Shown here piece after piece: positions 14,613-18,007 of a DNA stretch of 18,007 nucleotides. The translations under genes were made by a program, and so were the position numbers. A model generated the notes under the pieces. The model did no database searches and was not told where the DNA came from. It worked only from the letters and a program-made list of their open reading frames with translations. The stretch comes from Vulcanimicrobiota bacterium. Lineage in GTDB: Bacteria > Vulcanimicrobiota > Vulcanimicrobiia > Vulcanimicrobiales > Vulcanimicrobiaceae. The DNA lies in contig JAFAMK010000082.1 of assembly GCA_019233415.1 (NCBI GenBank), forward strand, positions 1-18,007. Direction: 5' to 3'. Every line of letters begins with the position of its first letter. The stretch's first letter is position 1.

Positions 14613-15227
14613 ATGCGATGTGCTGCGGTGATGTTCGCCGTTGCCCTAAGCATGCGCGTTCCCGCCGGTGCAGCCGCACTGCTGCCGTCCGTTGCCGACG
14701 CGGAATACGGTTGGTCGAAAGCGACCGGGCGCGCGACAATCACCGGGCGCTTGGCGGTGCGCACGCCCGACGGCCGCACGATGGCGAAGAACGGCGCCGA
14801 CGTGCTGCTGCTGCCGTACTCGACGCGCACGCGGCTCTACCTCGCGCGCACGGCGCAGCAGCTCGCGGCGCGCACGGTGCAGGACGGGGTCACGACGCCG
14901 GAACTCGATCCAGACCTCGCGCCGTACGCGCGCCGCATGCGCTCGGCCGGCGACGGCTCGTTCCGGTTCGCGAACGTTCCGCAAGGTACGTGGGTCGTGC
15001 GCGGCCGGCTCAGCGTCGCGTTTCCGCGCACCGTGTTCGTCGGCGTCCCCGCGGCGGTCGACGTCAACGGCCAAGCGCTGGCGGGGACCGAGATGCGCCG
15101 GGCGCTCGTCTTCGACTACACGTTCGCGTGGTTCGACTCGGACCCGGTAACCGTGCGCGACGACCAGACGCGCGACGTCGCGCTCCATCTCGTCGCACGC
15201 ATCGACCGCACCGATCCGCACCGGTAA
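14613..15227 (+). CDS. Secreted protein of unknown family within the trb operon (third of three)
   Basis: 204 aa from ATG 14613, chosen because a signal peptide starts there (MRCAAVMFAVALSMRVPAGAAA). The frame is open to 14358, but that part runs through the hairpin region and over the previous gene, is Arg/Ser-rich, and is unlikely to be translated; a GTG near 14578 is a second choice. The mature protein begins with strands (GRATITGRLAVRTPDGRTM, then ADVLLLPYS), has a helix-rich middle, and then A-G-D-G-S-F-R-F-A-N-V-P-Q-G-T-W-V-V (about 112-129). That pattern is typical of carboxypeptidase-regulatory-like/Cna-B-like beta-sandwich domains and is shared with the two genes before. It lacks the Cys of its two relatives. 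The gap to trbF is 36 nt, so it is probably co-transcribed with trbF-trbG-trbI. Confidence 0.78.
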   Translation: MRCAAVMFAVALSMRVPAGAAALLPSVADAEYGWSKATGRATITGRLAVRTPDGRTMAKNGADVLLLPYSTRTRLYLARTAQQLAARTVQDGVTTPELDPDLAPYARRMRSAGDGSFRFANVPQGTWVVRGRLSVAFPRTVFVGVPAAVDVNGQALAGTEMRRALVFDYTFAWFDSDPVTVRDDQTRDVALHLVARIDRTDPHR

Positions 15228-15263
15228 GCGCACGGCCGGAAGAGGAAGAGAAAGGAAAGTACG

Positions 15264-15980
15264 TTGGCGGTGCTCCGCATGGGTCGAAGAAAGAAGCCGT
15301 CGGAGGCGAATGCGCCGGCCGCGGGCCGCACGGGTGATCCGTATCTGGACGCGCAGAGCGTTTGGATGGAGCGCTACGGCTCGTACGTCAAGCAGGCGTA
15401 CAACTGGCGCCTCCTCGCGATGCTCGAGGCGGTCGCGCTGATCGTCGCGGTGGTCGGTCTACTGTACCTGAACACGCAGTCGAAGCTGATCCCGTACGTC
15501 GTCGCGGTCGACAAGATCGGCCAGGCGTTCGCGGTGCAGCCGGCCGACCGCGCCTCGCCGGTCGACCCGCGCGTCGTGCGCGCCGAGCTGGCGAACTGGA
15601 TCGTCAAGGCGCGCAGCGTCGTCACCGACCGCATCGTCGAGCGCCGCGCGCTCAGCGACGTCTACGCGATCGTCCCCGACGGAACCGCCGCGCGCGGTTA
15701 TCTCGACGCGTACTACCAGGCGAAGGGAAACGACCCGTTCGACCGCGCGACGCGCGAGACGGTCGAGATCTCGATCACCGCGATCCTGCCGATCAGCCCG
15801 ACGACCTACACCGTGCAGTGGCAGGAGCAGCACCGCGATCTACGCGGCAAGGACCAAGGCACGCACGACTGGGAGGCCAGTGTCGGGATTGCCTTCCAAT
15901 CGCCCAAGGACGAGTCGGTGATCCTGCGCGATCCGCTCGGCCTCTACATCACGACGCTCGACTGGACGCAGAAGCTGTGA
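15264..15980 (+). CDS. trbF: T4SS inner-membrane scaffold protein, TrbF/VirB8 family
   Basis: 238 aa from TTG 15264, chosen because a purine-rich Shine-Dalgarno (AAGGAAAG in a GGAAGAGGAAGAGAAAGG run) sits directly upstream; an ATG five codons later (15279) lacks one. The cytoplasmic N-terminus has DPYLDAQSVWMERYGSYVKQAYNWR, as in TrbF proteins, then one membrane helix (about 50-70), then the periplasmic VirB8/NTF2-like domain with PYVVAVDKIGQA, the Trp/Arg-rich pattern, and Y-T-V-Q-W-Q-E. VirB8 proteins dimerise in the periplasm and help nucleate the T4SS. The length is close to RP4 TrbF (about 260 aa). The stop overlaps the GTG start of trbG (GTGA). Confidence 0.92.
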   Translation: MAVLRMGRRKKPSEANAPAAGRTGDPYLDAQSVWMERYGSYVKQAYNWRLLAMLEAVALIVAVVGLLYLNTQSKLIPYVVAVDKIGQAFAVQPADRASPVDPRVVRAELANWIVKARSVVTDRIVERRALSDVYAIVPDGTAARGYLDAYYQAKGNDPFDRATRETVEISITAILPISPTTYTVQWQEQHRDLRGKDQGTHDWEASVGIAFQSPKDESVILRDPLGLYITTLDWTQKL

Positions 15981-16795
15981 CGCACTCGATCCCCCTCGCG
16001 GCGCTCGCCGGAGCGGTCGCCGCAACCTGCGCTTCCGCCGCGGCGCAGAACGCACCGACCGCCCAGGCCGCGCCGGTGGCGGCCGCGCCCGCGGCGCCGC
16101 GCTACGTCGGCAGCGACGGCGTGCTGCGCTTCCCGTTCCCCGGCCCCGAGCCGACGGTGACGTGCCGGCCGCTGTTCGTCTGCGACGTCTCGCTGCAGCC
16201 CGGCGAGTCGATCCTCAACATCGGCGCCGGCGACACCGCGCGCTGGGTGATCGCCGCCGCGCAGAGCGGCCCGGGCGGCAATACGCCGCACGTCTTCATC
16301 AAGCCGACCGAAGCCGATCTGCGCACGAACCTGATCGTCACGACGACGAAGCACGTCTATTACGTGCGGCTCGTCTCGGCCGGCGCGGTCGTCAACCCGC
16401 GGATCGGGTTCTACTACCCGGACGAAGAGGCGCAGGCCGCGCTCGACCGCCAGCGCGAGGCGCAGCGCCAGCAGGCCGAACGCGCGTCGGACTTGCCGCT
16501 CGTTCCGCCCGATCGGCTCGACACCGCGTACAACGTCAGCGGCGAGCGTTCGCTCTTCCCGAGCAAAGTCTACAACGACGGCCTGCACACGTACGTCGAG
16601 TACCGCACGCTGCCGTCCGATCTGCCGGTCGTCTTCGGCATCGCGCTCGACGGCACGAACCAGATCGTCAACTACCGCCTCAAGGACAACGTCTTCATCG
16701 TCGACGGAACGCCGAGCGGCGTCGATCTCGTGCTGAACGCCGGGACCGGGCGCCACGGCCGCGGCGAGCGGCGCGTCTACATCCGTCACAAGTAG
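15977..16795 (+). CDS. trbG: T4SS core-complex protein, TrbG/VirB9 family
   Basis: 272 aa from GTG 15977 in a GTGA overlap with trbF. A signal peptide (about 1-23, MTHSIPLAALAGAVAATCASAAA) is followed by an Ala/Pro-rich spacer, the VirB9 N-terminal domain with CRPLFVCDVSLQPGESIL, GDTARWVI, HVFIKPTEADLRTNLIVTTTKHVYYVRLVS and FYYPDEEA, a Gln/Arg-rich linker (about 155-175), and the C-terminal CagX/VirB9 beta domain (YNVSGERSLFPSKVYNDG-, TYVEYR, GRGERRVYIRHK). VirB9 with VirB10 and usually a VirB7 lipoprotein forms the outer-membrane core complex. The Cys in the leader lacks a lipobox, so this is not itself a lipoprotein, and no VirB7 was found nearby. trbI starts 9 nt downstream. Confidence 0.93.
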   Translation: MTHSIPLAALAGAVAATCASAAAQNAPTAQAAPVAAAPAAPRYVGSDGVLRFPFPGPEPTVTCRPLFVCDVSLQPGESILNIGAGDTARWVIAAAQSGPGGNTPHVFIKPTEADLRTNLIVTTTKHVYYVRLVSAGAVVNPRIGFYYPDEEAQAALDRQREAQRQQAERASDLPLVPPDRLDTAYNVSGERSLFPSKVYNDGLHTYVEYRTLPSDLPVVFGIALDGTNQIVNYRLKDNVFIVDGTPSGVDLVLNAGTGRHGRGERRVYIRHK

Positions 16796-16804
16796 GGAGC
16801 CTCG

Positions 16805-18007
16805 ATGTCTTCGCACGATCCGCGCGACCCGCGTGACACGCGTCCGCCGTCATCGCCCGACCATCTCGAACTGCGCGGCCCCGTCGGCGGCGTGACGCGC
16901 ATCGGCCCGCGGGCCTTTGCGCTCGCCCTTGCCGTGCTCGGCGCGATCGTCCTGATCGTCATCTACGGGATCAACAAGACGACCGCGCCGAAAGGCACCG
17001 AAACGGTCGCGACGACGACCGCGAACTCGCCGGCGCCGAACCCGTTCGCGACGGTCCCGATCGTCGCGACGCCGGCGCCGTCGGCCGAACCGACGCCGCC
17101 GCTGCTCGAACCGCCGACGCCGGTGCCGAACGTCGAGCAGCAGCAAGTCGCGAAGGCGCCCGCGCCGCCGCCCCAGCCGCAGGGACCATCGCCCGAGGAG
17201 CTGCAGCGCGAGCAACAGGAGCAGCAAGCCGCCGCGGACGCCGAGAAAGCCCGCCGCGACCGCATTCTGGCCGCATACCGCTCCGCGATCCTGACCAGCG
17301 GCAATCAGGCCGGCGTCGGGTTCGCCGGCAACGGCGGCGGCGAAGCACCGGTGCAGCTCGCGAGCAATCCGGGCGGAACGGTCGCAGTGCCGCAAGGCGG
17401 CTACGCCGCCGGCGGCGGTGCGGGCGCGCCGAACAGCGCCAACACGCTGATGGGGCAGAACATCCCGGCCGGCACGACGCTTCCCGCGCAGAACGCGACG
17501 CCGAACCCGAACGCGTTCCTGTCGGGACCGGTCGGCCAGTACAGCGGAAACCACGTCGACACCGACGTCGGCGAGACGACGAGCGCGCTGCCCGCGAACA
17601 CGAACGCGGATGACTACATCAAGTCGCCGCGCACCGCGGCGCGTTCACCGTACCAGCTCACCGCGGGGACGGTGATCCCCGCTGCGCTGGTGACCGGTCT
17701 CGACTCCGAGCTGCCCGGGATCGTCATCGGGCAGGTGCGCGAGGACGTCTACGACACGAAGAGCGGGAAGTACATGCTCGTGCCACGCGGGACGCGCCTG
17801 ATCGGCATCTACCGCAGCGGCGTCGAGTACGGAATGAGCCGCGTCTTCGTGACGTGGCGCCGGATGATCTTCCCCGACACGACGAACATCGACCTCGAGA
17901 ACATGTCGGGGAACGACGTCGAAGGCTACGCGGGCTTCGGCGGGACCGTCGACAACCACACCGGGCGCGTGATCGGCGCGGCGCTGCTCTCCGGCATCAT
18001 CGCGACG
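16805..18007 (+). CDS. trbI: T4SS core-complex protein, TrbI/VirB10 family, 3' truncated by the window
   Basis: 401 codons are present and the frame is open at the window edge. The ATG at 16805 is preceded by AGGGAG (5 nt spacing). A cytoplasmic N-terminus (about 1-36, Asp/Arg/Pro-rich) is followed by one membrane helix (about 38-58, ALALAVLGAIVLIVIYGI), a very long Pro/Gln/Gly/Asn-rich periplasmic linker with a charged coiled-coil-like part (about 135-160), and from about 278 the TrbI/VirB10 beta-barrel domain: SPYQLTAGTVIPAALVTGL, SELPGIVIGQV, MLVPRGTRLIGIYR, and VDNHTGRVIGAALLSGI at the edge. VirB10 spans from the inner to the outer membrane and transmits ATPase-driven changes. The outer-membrane antenna and C-terminus should lie just beyond the window. 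Confidence 0.93.
   Translation, partial: MSSHDPRDPRDTRPPSSPDHLELRGPVGGVTRIGPRAFALALAVLGAIVLIVIYGINKTTAPKGTETVATTTANSPAPNPFATVPIVATPAPSAEPTPPLLEPPTPVPNVEQQQVAKAPAPPPQPQGPSPEELQREQQEQQAAADAEKARRDRILAAYRSAILTSGNQAGVGFAGNGGGEAPVQLASNPGGTVAVPQGGYAAGGGAGAPNSANTLMGQNIPAGTTLPAQNATPNPNAFLSGPVGQYSGNHVDTDVGETTSALPANTNADDYIKSPRTAARSPYQLTAGTVIPAALVTGLDSELPGIVIGQVREDVYDTKSGKYMLVPRGTRLIGIYRSGVEYGMSRVFVTWRRMIFPDTTNIDLENMSGNDVEGYAGFGGTVDNHTGRVIGAALLSGIIAT

Noticed and set aside
1..18007. CRISPR arrays, insertion sequences, rRNA, integrase, toxin-antitoxin pairs
   Set aside because: No regularly spaced repeats, transposase or integrase motifs, rRNA signatures or recognisable toxin-antitoxin genes were seen on either strand.

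Overview
The window is a very GC-rich (clearly above 60% by eye) bacterial chromosome segment carrying most of a Trb/VirB-type type IV secretion system (T4SS). The species cannot be named from the sequence. High GC, a didermic secretion system, an outer-membrane-like barrel protein fused to a copper-amine-oxidase-N-like 'stalk' domain, and a Leu tRNA without encoded CCA would fit a poorly cultured diderm lineage such as Eremiobacterota/Vulcanimicrobiota; this is a guess.

Left flank (1-1396), housekeeping in character: the last 51 residues of a prolyl-oligopeptidase-like (S9) peptidase, an exported fumarylacetoacetate-hydrolase-family protein whose Shine-Dalgarno lies in a hairpin, a strong terminator hairpin, and tRNA-Leu(UAG).

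Middle (1474-4827): a secreted stalk/beta-barrel protein followed 18 nt later by a TraF-type S26 peptidase. TraF ends tail-to-tail, sharing a CTAG, with a small minus-strand protein of unknown role. A small two-helix membrane protein is divergent from that, and it converges with (and overlaps by 92 nt) a minus-strand secreted protein of unknown role.

Right part (4934-18007), all on the plus strand: traG/virD4, trbB/virB11, trbC/virB2, trbD/virB3, trbE/virB4, trbL/virB6, three secreted proteins of unknown family, trbF/virB8, trbG/virB9 and the first 401 codons of trbI/virB10. Most junctions are ATGA, GTGA or TGATG overlaps or gaps of under 40 nt, so this is an operon. The one real break is 190 nt (14423-14612) holding terminator-like hairpins. 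The set supplies the coupling protein, two assembly ATPases, pilin, inner-membrane platform (B3, B6, B8) and core-complex proteins (B9, B10). No relaxase, VirB1, VirB5/TrbJ or VirB7/TrbK/TrbH was recognised.

Two points stand out. First, where classical trb operons carry trbJ and trbK (next to trbL), this one carries three exported proteins after trbL that share a 'DGxG...PGxY' beta-sandwich-like motif and look like diverged paralogues; they may be the surface or pilus component of this T4SS. Second, the TraF homologue keeps the Ser-Lys-Asp catalytic spacing of RP4 TraF, and the pilin reads AxA|S at the signal cleavage site and ends Gly-Ala-His-Phe. That suggests a head-to-tail cyclised pilin whose precursor lacks the long C-terminal extension of RP4 TrbC.
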